Source of the DNA: Lepturacanthus savala
Lineage: Eukaryota > Chordata > Actinopteri > Scombriformes > Trichiuridae
Assembly (NCBI GenBank): GCA_030544235.1
Contig: CM060469.1
Span: 12,704,017-12,768,016 of the forward strand
Reading direction: 5' to 3'
Length of the DNA stretch: 64,000 nt
In this document: in pieces, positions 1 through 11,955 of the stretch
Layout of the letters: every line of letters begins with the position of its first letter
Numbering within the stretch: position 1 is the stretch's first letter
Position numbers and translations under genes: made by a program
Notes under the pieces: generated by a model
What the model was told of the DNA's origin: nothing
Databases searched by the model: none
Seen by the model: only the letters and a program-made list of their open reading frames with translations

Positions 1-1774
1 ACCACAAAAGTATACAGTAAATCATACTTTTGGTATGGATTCGGCAACATGTCGATTTTGTTTTCTTTCTTTTCCTGCTTTTGTGCAGACAACTGTCGAC
101 ATAAAGTGCTCAGAGCCTTTTATTTACATTTGACCTGAAAGCTCGCGACAGAAACATATGCTGACTAGGATGTCAAATTGGATCCAGATTGTGAGTCCAC
201 GCATTTGAACGGTTACAATTCCTTTTTTTTAAAAGTTTTTATCAGAGACACAAACACCAGTGTGCGGTGGTATAATTGGCTGTGCAGACAGTCTACAGAT
301 GTTATTTTTCTTTCAACTAGTAGAGTAATTTCAGATGCTGTTTTTCTGTCACCTTCCGAGGCGGAGAATGGTGTTTTTGCCTTCTTCTCTCGAGCGTCCG
401 AGGAGGGTTTGCAGCCCCCATACGTCTTTTTCTAATACCGCAAAAGTATCTTGATGATTCTTCATTAATTTCTGAACGCATTCAGTTGTACAGTAGCTCA
501 AGAGGCTTACTCGCTGGATTCCCATCCCTCATTTTAATGATATCCTCAACGTTCCCCAAACATATTATTTCAGCCTCTTTTCTGAGAAGTCATGTTTCTG
601 TCTGCCAGTTTGGTCTGGCAGATACCTCTAAAGACTATCATACCCATGAGCCTCAGCTGCTGTTGCTATGGAGAGGAAGTGAGCCAGGGGCGTAAATCAT
701 CGGCGCAATTATGAGCGAAACACATGCCATTGATTATTCAAAATGGACCCAGAATCAGAAAATGAAGTTATTGAAACGTCTGGGTGTATTATTGGATTTC
801 TGCAAAGGTTTCTGACTTCTGCAGCTCTACCAGGATTTTAAGATCAGCGATTGTATGTTTTACATGAAGTGGCACCGCTTTTCGTGTTTTTAGAGCACTC
901 AATCGTCAAGTTTTCACAGAACCAGATATTTTTTTGGGACAAAAGATTCACATTCTTAGATATACTCCAACATTAACGATGTTAATGAATAACTCATCAC
1001 ACGTTGTAATTTTATAAACCGAAATCTGAAATAATCTATATTTTAGTGGCTCAAGTGACTATTAGCTAACTGCTGATATATTGGGATCCATATATGTTGG
1101 CTGACGAGCAACAGAAATGCTGAACTAGGTTTGCGGTAATAAAGAAACAGTGCCACTCTTACAATAGTTTTCTAGCGGAGAGCTAAATATGGACCTTGAA
1201 GCTTTTAAATATGATAAGAGTATCAGCCTCAAAAATCCAGTATCACTCATGCTGTCACGTACAATGTGAAAAAATGGAGCTTGTTGTGAGCCACAGAGCT
1301 ATCTAACATCTTTCAAGCTCATTGTTTTAGTTTTACGACCTCCAACTTTACTGTTAGGGTTCAGACCTGCTGCTCTCATTAACCTTGTTTCCAGATGCTG
1401 CTGGCCGGTGGTCTAAAAAAACACAGAATATCTGTTTAGCAGAGGTTTGTCATTACCCGCTGAACGTAGTACGGCTAGTAACATTTCTCAGGTGGTGATG
1501 ACCAAACCAGAGATATAAGGAAAGAAACATGACATTAGTTCCATAGCATAATTGCCTAAGTCAGATTTGAATGTTTTTGGAAAACAAGGAACACAATTTT
1601 AACATTTTTAGATTTATTAGTATTTCATTTTTATGTTTTTTTTTTTTTTTTAATATTTTAACCGATATTTTAATATGTAAAAAGAAACAGACACATCATC
1701 AATTGTCTAACAAATAATACAATTACAGGCAGACTTTTGCCTTAACTTAGGCATTTTGTCTTACATAAATGTGA
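1..1774. other. Intergenic, nothing recognised
   Basis: AT-rich sequence with short chance ORFs only. I see no splice-flanked coding segment, RNA gene or clear repeat; a T-run is present near 1638-1652. Confidence 0.6.
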
Positions 1775-2106
1775 CACTACACTCCAAAAGTTCGGGGTTT
1801 ACTTAGAAATGCCCTTATTTATGAAAGAAAAGCACTTTCTCCTTCAATGGAGATAACTTTAATCTAATTAGAAATACACTCTATACATTGCTAATGTTGT
1901 AAATGACTATTCTAGCTGCAAATGTCTGGTTTTTGGTGCAATATCTACATTGGTGTATAGAGGCCCATTTCCAGCAACTATCAGTCCAGTGTTCTAATGG
2001 AACAATGCGTTTGCTCATTGCGTCAGAAGGCTAATGTAATAACATTTTCTATTCATTTTAAAACTCATGGTGGTAAATAAAAGACTTTTCATGGAAAACA
2101 CTATTT
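1775..2106 (+). mobile_element. Truncated short inverted-repeat (Tc1/mariner-type) element, copy 1
   Basis: From CACTACACTCCAAAAG onward it aligns by eye with the element at 34525-34887, sharing GAAATACACTCTATACATTG, GGTTTTTGGTGCAATATCTA, CCCATTTCCAGCAACTATCA and CATGGAAAACACTA. The right terminal repeat is missing, so this copy is 3'-truncated. It has no coding capacity. Confidence 0.7.
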
Positions 2107-3867
2107 AACTATATATGTATACTAAATACACAGTTCATGATCCTTTTGATTGACTAAAATTACATTTAGTGTCTAGAAAACCCAAGAAATATACTGAAGT
2201 CAAATAAACGACTTAGGCAGATGGTGTTTCTGGATTCTGATAAGTGTTGTGATTGGCCAATGACATAAGCAGAAAGACAGGATGGTGCAGTAGTGGTAGG
2301 AGAGTAAAGTTATGCAAATATCTCGCTAATATATTTTGCTAAAAAAAAAAAGGTAGTCATGCTATGAGGCTAACGGTGAGTCAATTAATGCGATGTGCTA
2401 GCGTTAACGTGTATGTAACACATTACTCGTCTTATCCTTAAACGGTCACAGCGTGACAAACGTGTGTGATGTTCGGCCTGTTGTGGAGAAAAGTGCTGCT
2501 TCAACACCGTGTCTATGTTACGTCTCATGGAACAGATACACTCCGATCAATAAGGACGTCTAGAGACACACGTCTCGCATTGCACTTTCTATACGTCCGT
2601 AAATGTCACCCGAAGGATATTTTGGCACTTCAAATCTATCTTTCCTCTGTTTTGCACATGTAACTATGGTGTAACAGCAAAATAACTGGATTATTCATTC
2701 AAAAAAAGCTAAACAAATGTTGGAGTTTTCAATCAGATCACCTGATAACAATATTAAGAGATCATGGGATGATGGATGTAAATTTATTGGAGGTATAGGT
2801 TATTTTGTCAGGGAGTCGCATTTACATTATATCAGAAAAATTGTACCACAAAAGCCCTGATTCATTTTTATTCCCCAGTCACCACATTGCTGGACTTTAT
2901 TGAGCAATTGGGATGTATTAAAATGGCCAAAGGGATTTGGATGCTTGCTATGATAGATTGTGGGGCTGCATCTATACAGCATTGACTAAATATTAAGAGA
3001 AAATGAAATAGTCATAAAGGTTTCAGAAAATCTTATAAACGCTACTGGAATCATGATTCGCATGACTTTGTGGGACAATTTAGAACAGCAGAGGAAAAAA
3101 AAAACAAAAAAAACAATTTGAAGCTGTAAAAACAAAAACCTGAGGGAAGGGCTGAAGATAGAATTTAAGGAAAGGCACAAAAAACCTGACAAGAGGTTAC
3201 ACAAGGTGAAACACAATTTTTAATAGAGATCTTTCATTGCATATGGATTACTTAGAAACTCATAATCCCCTCCCCAACAGTTCCAGAATGAAATTAATAG
3301 CTCGGGTCCCAGAAAGGAGGGAAATACCCATAGAGATAAAAGTGGAGAATGTGTTTTGCAGATTTGTTTTCTGGCTTGCAACAATTCATTTGATTTTAGT
3401 TTTAAGGAAATAACTCGTTTAAAAAAAAAAAGAAAAGGAAAAAGGTAATGGAAACTGAAATGAATGCTGGTGTAAATAACATAAATAGTACTGTGTTTTT
3501 GAATGCAAACCGCCTCATAGTCGTAAAGAAAAATGTAAGACATGAACGCAATCTGTAAAAAGGCAACTGGAATTTACAAAATTTCCAATAAGTCGCACAG
3601 GTTGTTTGCTGCTTCAATTTTTGTTTTGACAGTGGCATTATTCCACACAGTTGCATAAAAAGCGTTATTAAACCTGTTCGTAAGAGCTGGAAGCTAGTCC
3701 GAGCCACCGCTCAGCTATAGGGGCGTATGTATAAAGTGAATTCCTGTCTTACATTTCAGGCTTTGAGAGGACAGGTTTGTGTGTGGATGAGCAAAATGCA
3801 TTTAAAACACGCAGGATACACAGGATACTTCTTCAATATATGGTTTTGATAGGAAGTTTTATTATGG
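2107..3867. other. Intergenic, nothing recognised
   Basis: AT-rich. The ORFs here are short and of low complexity. No exon structure, RNA gene or repeat family recognised. Confidence 0.6.
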
Positions 3868-4223
3868 CTGAACATGAAAACGGGCGACACGGTGGAGCAG
3901 GGGTTAGCGCTGTTGCCTCACAGCAAGAAGGTCACAGGTTCAAGACCTCCGGGGTCTGGGACCTTTCTGTGTGGAGTTTGCATGTTCTCCCCGTGTCTGC
4001 GTGGGTTTTCACCAGGTTGCTGAGGTTAATTGACGACTCTAAATTATCCATAGGTGTGAATGTGTGAGTGAATGGTGTGTGTGCCCCACGATTGGCTGGC
4101 GACCATCTGGGGTGTATCCCTGCCTCTCGCCGTAACGCGCTGGGATTGGCTCCAGCAGACCCCTGCGACCCTAATGAGGAATAAGCAGGTATAGAAAATG
4201 ACTGACTGACTGAACATGAAAAC
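3868..4223 (+). mobile_element. Teleost interspersed repeat with 14-bp target duplication, copy A
   Basis: The body (3882-4209) starts CGACACGGTGGAGCAGGGG, includes TGTGTGGAGTTTGCATGTTC and CTGGGATTGGCTCCAGC, and ends in a (GACT) run. It is a very common fish interspersed repeat. It is flanked by exact copies of CTGAACATGAAAAC (3868-3881 and 4210-4223). Such long duplications suggest target-primed retrotransposition. Related copies lie at 41938-42293 and 51098-51377 in the opposite orientation. Confidence 0.8.
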
Positions 4224-4339
4224 ATGTGGTGCGTTCAGGTTAGTGAAAACACAAGGGTTTTCCCGACAACTGGGAACAATTGGGAAAAAACCCTTTTGTG
4301 CGGCAAGGGGATGTTTCTGATGTTTTTCGTGTTAATGAT

Positions 4340-4850
4340 TTATTTTGACTCGTAGTTCTCGAGGCTGGTCTTGGTCTCGAGACCATTTTTTTTGTGGTCT
4401 TGGTCTCGTCACGGCCTTGACGGTCTTTGGTCTCTGTCTCGGTCTCAGGTCTCAGTCTCTTTTTTTCCCCCTTGGATATCATTATTACACTTCCGCTTCT
4501 AGTGGTATCATCTCATTCGTTTTCTGACGCGTTGGTGCATTAGATCACCTCCTCTACAGCGGAATCAGAGAGGTAGACGCAAAACATGTCAGCAGATTCA
4601 GCAGTGGATTGGTTTGGCTTTACAGAAAACTAAGAATTCATTTGCCACCGCTCATGCAAAATAGGAAGGAATAGGAATATGGTGTAACTATTCTTATTTT
4701 TTGGGGGGGGGGGGTCTTGGTCTTTCTCGGTCTTGAGCTCAACTGGTCTTAGTCCTGATTGGCCTGTCTTGGTGTTGGTCTTGATACTCTCTGGTCTTGG
4801 TAGTCTCTTGGTCTCTCTAGGCGGTCTTGACTAGTCTAGATTTATCTCTT
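4340..4850. repeat. Degenerate GGTCTTGGTCTC-rich repeat
   Basis: Two blocks (about 4350-4460 and 4715-4845) are dominated by variants of GGTCTTGGTCTC, including CTCGAG...CTCGAGACC. They flank about 250 bp containing a G13 run. It probably derives from a fish DNA transposon whose ends are rich in this word, but no clean terminal repeats or target duplication are visible. Confidence 0.6.
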
Positions 4851-5059
4851 CAAATTAAAGCTTCTAACTTGGGACTTAGAGTCATATTGGTGGATAACAT
4901 AGTTTTAGTTACTTAACATTTTTGCGGAACGGTGCTGGAAATAGAGACTAGAGAATAAAGACAAGACACAAATAGTACATTTTAGACCGAAAAAAAAAAC
5001 ATTGGATAAAAGTTCAGTGCTGATCAAATATCTTGGCACATGAGATTTAAAGAAGCTGT

Positions 5060-5120
5060 CAGCGTTGTAGCTCAGTCAGTGGGGAGAGTTTCGGTTCCCA
5101 ACATTCTGCCCCGTGACCCC
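5060..5120 (+). repeat. tRNA-like (SINE-head-like) fragment
   Basis: GTTGTAGCTCAGTCAGTGG resembles a Pol III A box, and GGTTCCCAAC a decayed B box, but no cloverleaf forms. It is probably a remnant of a tRNA-derived SINE and not a functional tRNA gene. Confidence 0.4.
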
Positions 5121-5125
5121 GATGA

Positions 5126-6099
5126 TTGTCCCGATTCCTCAGTTGTCCATAAAATGTCAGAAAGTAAATCCCAAGTTCTCCGCAATCCAAGGTTATATCA
5201 TCCAGTTTTGTCCAACTAACGAGCCAGAACCCAAAGACAATTTGTTTATCATTATGTTCTCTAAGAAAAGTAATAAATCATCTTTTTTTTTTTTTTTTTT
5301 GGTAAAATGTCCTCCATTTACTTCTTTGGGCTGGATGATTCTGAAAAACAAAAAACAAAAAAAACAAATAAAAAAAAAAACAAACAAACTCGGTGTTTCA
5401 GGAAGGGAACCTTTTTGTGGCAGATTTGATTTGCCAAGTTTACAAGAGAAGGCAAAATATTTTGTTTAAGACCAAGCTCTTATAATGATCTGTAATTTTG
5501 TAATGAAATATTTGGAAAAGAACATCACGTAATAAAAAGAAATGTTACTTTGACTCACAAATAAAGCCAAGGGAAAACGGAAAGTTTCGGAGACTTTATC
5601 CAAAGCTGTGTTTGCTGCTTGCTGTTCAGGCGAGCATGACCGACACTTAGAATCATCGTTTTCTGTCAATTTACAGGATTTGGAGTATAGATTTCTTCTC
5701 TTTTGTTGTTGTTGTTTTAGCTCGGACCATGACAGAACGATCGTTCATTGTGAGGCTCCCAGGGTCAACAGGAAAAATGTATTAAAAATAGATAAAAATT
5801 TTAAGGCTAAAGACTAAAGATGTGGTGGTTTACAGACATGCACAGCAGGTTTATGAGCGTCGTTCTTCCATCTCGGTGCTATTGTCCTGATGCTGAGGTT
5901 TGTGTGAAGGTTTGGGTCCATGTGTTGTTGACTGTCTCGCCCCTCGGCCAAAACTACAGGGCCTCCTCTCCCCCCTGCACGGGGCCCCTCAACCTCTCTC
6001 TCTTTCTCTTATTCTCAGCCATTCACTCTATCCTCCCTGTCGATCTTCTGCTTTCTCTCCCTCTCTACTCGCTCTCCTTCTCTTTTCCTGCTCGTCTAT
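5126..6099. other. Intergenic, low-complexity runs only
   Basis: Contains a T-run (5283-5300), an A-rich stretch (5345-5390) and a pyrimidine-rich stretch (5960-6095). The ORFs over these runs are compositional. No gene seen. Confidence 0.6.
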
Positions 6100-6840
6100 G
6101 CAGGCACGCACGCACACACACACATACACACACAAGCACACATACACACAAACACACCCCTTCCATCCTTTTGCCTGTGCTCACTGCCCATATCGTTCTC
6201 CTTTCTCTCTTCACCCCCCCCTTCCTCCCGTTCCCTCCCCTCCCCCTCTGACTTCCACCCCCCCAGCCGAGCCCCTCCCTCCCCACCAACCCCCATCCCT
6301 CTGAAACAGAATGTGTGTTCTGACACACACACACACGTGCACGCACGCACACACACACAGGCAAATTGGTGCTTTACCTCCCTTAGGAGTTGTTCTTAAC
6401 TCGCTGACTGAGGCATGCTCTGTGTGTGTGTGTTTCTGTGTGTGTGTGTGTCTGTGTGTGTGTGTGAGCACACGTTTACTATGTGTGTGTGTACTAGTGT
6501 GCGTGCATGAGCACATGCGCGTTAATACGGACCGTGCATGGGGGGTGGGGGTTAGCATGTTTTTGTGTGTCTGCGCTGCTGACTCCACACATGATCCCCA
6601 TTAGAGGCTGGCGGGAGTAGATACACACACACACACACACATACACACACACACACACACACACATTAGTACACACTGCACATGCATGCACGTCCACACA
6701 AATTCATGCTTATACACACACTCTGAAAGACACACATCCATGTAAGCACACATGCTCATGCAGGTATACATGCACACATGCATACAGACAAACATGCACT
6801 CACACACACACACACACACACATACACACACACACAGTGG
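6100..6840. repeat. CA/TG microsatellite cluster
   Basis: Blocks of (CA)n and (TG)n at about 6105-6155, 6320-6360, 6420-6495, 6620-6665 and 6798-6838, with CT-rich spacers. All ORFs here are Cys-Val or Thr-His repeat readings of the microsatellites, not genes. Confidence 0.9.
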
Positions 6841-9800
6841 GGTTCTGTGGGGCCTGATCCCATTTCACCCCTGAGGCTTTTCCATCGACAAGAGGCCGGT
6901 GTTGGAATCAGGTTCTGAACAAAATTTCGAATACATTTCATTGTGAAAAAAATGGTTCTCAGACATTTAAATTGACCCTGTTCCGGCCACTTAAACCTGC
7001 TTTTCGAGAGCCATGGCAAATCTGCGATCGGGGGCGGGGTGATGTCATCACCATGTAAAACCTAACATCATTCCTAGGCAACCACAAGTGTCCTAGGAAA
7101 CCAGATGTGCCATAAGCAGCGAGGAGAGTTCTGAGGCTCAGTTTAGCGAGAATGGCAGAATTAACCATAAAACCGTCATTGATTAGTCAGCTGAAGAAGC
7201 CAATGCTAGATTCTATTAAAGACTAGATGCAGCTGGAACATATTCTTTAAGTTGTGCGATGACTCCAAAGTAGCGTAGAGAACCAGTTTCGGCCCCAAAA
7301 AAGTTCTACTCTCGATTGCACTTGGTGGTCAACGAAGCTGAAATAGAAATGAAGGGTCATGTTGGGATGAGGGTCACGTTAGTGTTTGTCCAATCAGGTT
7401 CTTTGTGGGCGTAACAATCAGTGTTGGCAGCAGCGTATAGATTACTGTAATGCATTGATTTTTGCTGTAACGCAGTAATGTAAGACAAAAAATGGTAATA
7501 TTTTACCTGAAATATCAGTAACGTGCATTACAATAAACTGGATTGAAAGTCCAAAATGGGTTAGGGTTACATTTTAAATACAGTAACACTGTAATGTAAA
7601 GAATTTCTTTGAAATTACAAGTAACTAAAGGCTAAAAGCTTCCCCATAACTTCTTATCCCAACCTGTTGTACTGACATTTTTTTCACTGCTGGTTCCTTT
7701 CTGTATAAACTGGCTGCAGCTGGTAGCTAAGTGGCGAAATGACAAAATGGAGATGCAAGATCTAAGCAGAGATATGATTGAAACTTTAAAAACCGCCCTA
7801 CGTTTATTATTCCCAATTCCAAAATATTGATCTGCAGCCTCGGGGTAAAGCAACACAATGCAAAATGTTATAATCTAACATAAACGCAGTAGTAAAATGC
7901 ACTATTGTTTAATACGAAATCGTTACATTACAGAACTGGGTGGAATTGTTTCGCAAATAAAATCTCAATAAAATGATCCCATCACACAATGAATGAAACC
8001 CTGTGTAGATATATATCAAGGAAAAACTCTTGTTATTTTCATGTAAAGATCATAAAAAAGTTAATAAAATATATTAGATTATTATTATATTTGAAATTAT
8101 ATTATATCCAGGTTGGAATCAGCTGTCTAGCAGCAGAAAGCACCCCAACACTTGCTAAGCTACGATCAACTGTAAAATATAAATAATAGTGGAAATGAGA
8201 AAATAAAAGAATAATAAATAAAATAAAATAATACTTGTACACTGACTTAATTTAAATATATGAGTTTTAGTCTTTCAAGTTATTTGAACCTAAAGGTTCA
8301 CATTTTTTTTATTACTGCACCATTTCAGAGTTTTTCTGACTCTAGGTTGAAGAATGAAGAATAAATGAGCTGCTGCGAATTCACTCGACTCATTAAATCA
8401 AGTTTCTAAAGAAACGGGATCGCTGTATTAGGATATTTCCCAGCATGCATTGCTCGAGTCTTAGATTCTCCCCTGAGATCTTTCTTTTTTGTAGTTTGTA
8501 GTAGTAAAAACACACATGATGAAAACTAGCTCCCAACTCCATATGTCTTTAATGCATGTTAAAATTAGGAATCTTTGCTTCTTTTCATATCAATAAATAA
8601 AATAAGAATCATGATTATGTTATGACCATGTTAGCATATAATTAATTCTCTATCCCCATACACTACAATAATAATATTGTACTATTATATTATTATCTGT
8701 GACAGTAGTTCCACATGTCATGTTTGTACTGACTCTACAGCAGCAACTGCAACCAAAGCTGCTTTTTTTTATTTCAAATGAAAGAAAAAGCGATTCAACG
8801 TAAGAAAATATAAATGACTCTGAATTACATCAATGATTTCTAACAGCTACCAGACCACTCGAAAGTATTAACAAATCTAAATCCAACAATGAAGGCTACA
8901 GTTCATACAACATGCAATATTTAGTCCAGATAACTTTTGGTAGCATTAGAAGAATTATTTGTATTTGTTGAAATTAGCATGTTGTGTTAACATGTGTTTA
9001 GATTAGTTATTGTTTTGTTCAAACCCAGTCAAGATATTTCTTGGATATACCTTATTGTATTATGGGAAAAAAATGAAAAGTGATCAGAAATTTCTGAGAA
9101 TTCTGCGATTCTGAGAGCAACGTTGCACTGGAAAATCAGTTTTTGGTACAATTAGTCCAATACTGATATAGAATTGTCTTATTCGCACTGGTAAATAATT
9201 CAGCTACTTCAAGTTTGTTTTTCTTGATTTTAGTCATTTTTTTAGTTTTAGATTTTAGTTGAATCATTTTATAATGAAAATGTTTGTCTTGTTTTCTTAA
9301 AACAAGACCCAATTGACCCAAATCAGGAAAGAAATAGATAAATTATCTACCAGTGGAATAAGATAAGTCTACTCATTATTGGACTAATTGTACCAAAAAA
9401 AAAAAAATCTGCACCTGCTAAGATGTCAGTTTCTGCCATGTGTAACTTCATCAGTCGGTGATTGAACACTCTGTTATAATAGATATGGATATTCTAATAA
9501 TAATAAAGGTTATAGCGACATTTGAAGAGGAAGATGCTGCTAAACAGTGACCAGGTTAACATGATACACACAGAATATAGAGGGATATAGCGTTCAGATT
9601 TAGGTTTTCATTGAAATGACACATTTGTATTCATAAAGCAACAAATGCAAACAAACAATGCATCAGTGTCTAAAACTAATTCAGCGGTTAAACAAAGTAC
9701 ACAGCGTTGGCAGGCAGGTAGAGCGCATCGTGTCCGACTGCATGCCAAAGACGCTTGCTGTGCTGCTGCTGCTGCCTGTCATTACTTCTTTAAACATTCA

Positions 9801-11758
9801 TTTTATAGCATCTCTGCATCGTTGGCTTGTATACGGGGGACGGTGGACAGTCACAGGGATGGAGACACAGCAGTTAATGTGATTTCCGAGGCTGGATCCA
9901 CACCCTAAGCAACACGGCCTCAGTCTACGTGACTTCTCTTATGCACAGCTACCGCTATTTACTTCTGACAAACCAGAGCGATGCTCACTTAATGAAACAA
10001 CGGCCGTCCTTCTGCGCCAACATGTGTGGAAGTGAAAAAAAGCTGGATCATTTAATTTGTTTCATTGGTTCCAAGCCTCATAAATCCTAAGAAGATTATA
10101 GAGGTTATGAAGATCATGCGGGGTCATAAAATGAAAACAACTCTGAATTCGCCACAATATATTGCTTAACTTAACTAATTAACTAATTCTGGGGCGCTGC
10201 ACTGGAGATATTGAACAATAAACCCCTCATATGTATGTTTTTAATATCAAATCAGCAGACTTTGCTCTTTAAGATATTGACTGAATCAGATTGGTTAACG
10301 CGCATATTTTTGCATTGTGAGACACCGAAATCAGTATCAGAATCAGAGCTGGAACAACTGGAGCACAGAAATATATTGACCTGGTTAATTGGTGCTGACG
10401 CACTGCAAAAAGTATGGGAGTGACACTCTGGGTCCCGGGAAAACCATAACAGGAGCTCACATATTACAGCGTAGATAAGAGAGGCTGCATGACGGCAGAC
10501 TAAACATAAACACTCTGCAGGTATATATTCAGAGCTGAGGAATCTTTCCACTGCGGCAGCACCGCAAAGTTGGTAACAGCTGATGTTCAAAGTGGAGCCC
10601 TGGCCGATACTCGGCAAAGGAATCAAGGCAGATGGAGGAAAACACAACCCAGTCTGAGTGGATTTTTTTATTATTATTATTTACCTGTCTTACCACTAAT
10701 AGCTGCAGAATTCAGGTTTCCATAGACGGCGCACGGTATTACCCGTATACGCAACAGTAGCAGCAAAAACAAAGGCAGCATGGGAGATAATCAGTCTTAA
10801 GTCCTCATCTAAACTACACCCAGTCTGTCCAATGCCTGCTGGCCCTGGGGATTGTGCTGGAGTTTTAATCCACTTAAAAGCAGAGGACCTCTGCTGCTGT
10901 TTCCAAGGGGCTTGACCCACGTTGCATATGCACACACACACACACATGCACACGCACAAAAACAATCATCAGACACGCATGCAGCACAATTTCAGTCACA
11001 CATCATAAACATGTTTTTTTCCCCCCCACACGTACAGTAGAGAGTTAAATGACATGGATGCATCCACGTCTATGTAGAAATTCAAAAGGTGTTCTGGCCT
11101 CCAGAGATGCACTGATGATGACATTCATGATAACCATGTTTGAGTTGTATACCCCTATAACAGCACTAGAATGGAATCCATAGCTTAAACCTACTGTAGC
11201 AGGCTGATGGATTGCCAAGGCGTAACGTAACACAGGCTGAATTTATAGAAGAGGGGTCAAAAGTCATTTAACCATTGTTCAACTCCACTTTCCACTGTAG
11301 GTCTGCTACAGTATGTGTGTGTGTGTACCTGCGTGTGTGTGCGTGTGTGTGAGAGAGTGAGATCTAAGTTCTCAACCTTAAACATCACAAGCTTCCACAA
11401 ATAGAATTTAGTCCATTTATTCTCTCCGCTGCACTAGTACAACTGTAAAATATAAACAGCATGACAGCGTTTGCATTAATATGTTGAAAATCTACTGTGG
11501 TTAAAAAAAATAATAAATAAAAATCAGCAACAAAAAATATTTTTACTCATATTTAAATGGTTTATTTTGTGCTGCAGATATATTGTTATACTTTTTTTTC
11601 TCCTCTTGCACCAACGTTTGTCGTTATCTAATTTGAAATGTACTAATTCCTTATTCTTGCGGAGGGAGGGAGAACCACTGACTTGAACAGCTGCTTCATG
11701 ACCCAAAAAACTGTCAGTCTTTCCCTGGAATAAATTGTGGAATATACCATCTTTGGGT
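6841..11758. other. Intergenic; possible hAT-like remnant, otherwise nothing recognised
   Basis: No exon or RNA gene supported. Around 7423-7640, CAGTGTTGGCAGCAGCG followed by recurring GTAATGTAA/CATTAC words resembles decayed ends of a hAT element, without a verifiable duplication. CA/TG tracts are present at 10929-10948 and 11312-11352. Confidence 0.5.
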
Positions 11759-11765
11759 ACAGGGG

Positions 11766-11955
11766 GGGAGCTGGAAACGTGCGTTCTCGCGCGGGCGGAC
11801 GACGCGCGCGCGGGCCGACGTTTCGGCGGCGTCACGGGTCGAATTAACACGTCGACGCCACGAATTAGTCGAACGCGGCTCGTCGAAAGCGCGATAAATA
11901 TCGCGCGGCAGGAACAGTCCGAGGGTCGCGTCCCCCGCGTTTCGCCGCCGTGTTT
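11766..11955. other. Extremely CpG-dense gene-less block
   Basis: About 41 CpG dinucleotides in about 190 bp (my count), roughly twice what its G and C content predicts, in otherwise CpG-poor DNA. It contains CGCG runs and TCGA words interleaved with AT-rich words such as GATAAATATCGCG. No convincing coding frame or splice site. Its nature is unknown; see findings. Confidence 0.6.

Noticed and set aside
5060..5120. Functional tRNA gene
   Set aside because: Only the A-box word is good. Acceptor and anticodon stems do not form, so it is better read as a SINE remnant.
6096..6831. Many 60-140-codon ORFs on both strands rich in Cys-Val or Thr-His
   Set aside because: They are translations of CA/TG microsatellites, open in several frames at once.
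9700..9882. Signal-peptide-like ORF start (MPKTLAVLLLLPVITS)
   Set aside because: The leucines come from a GCTGCTGCTG tract; there is no downstream domain or splice context.
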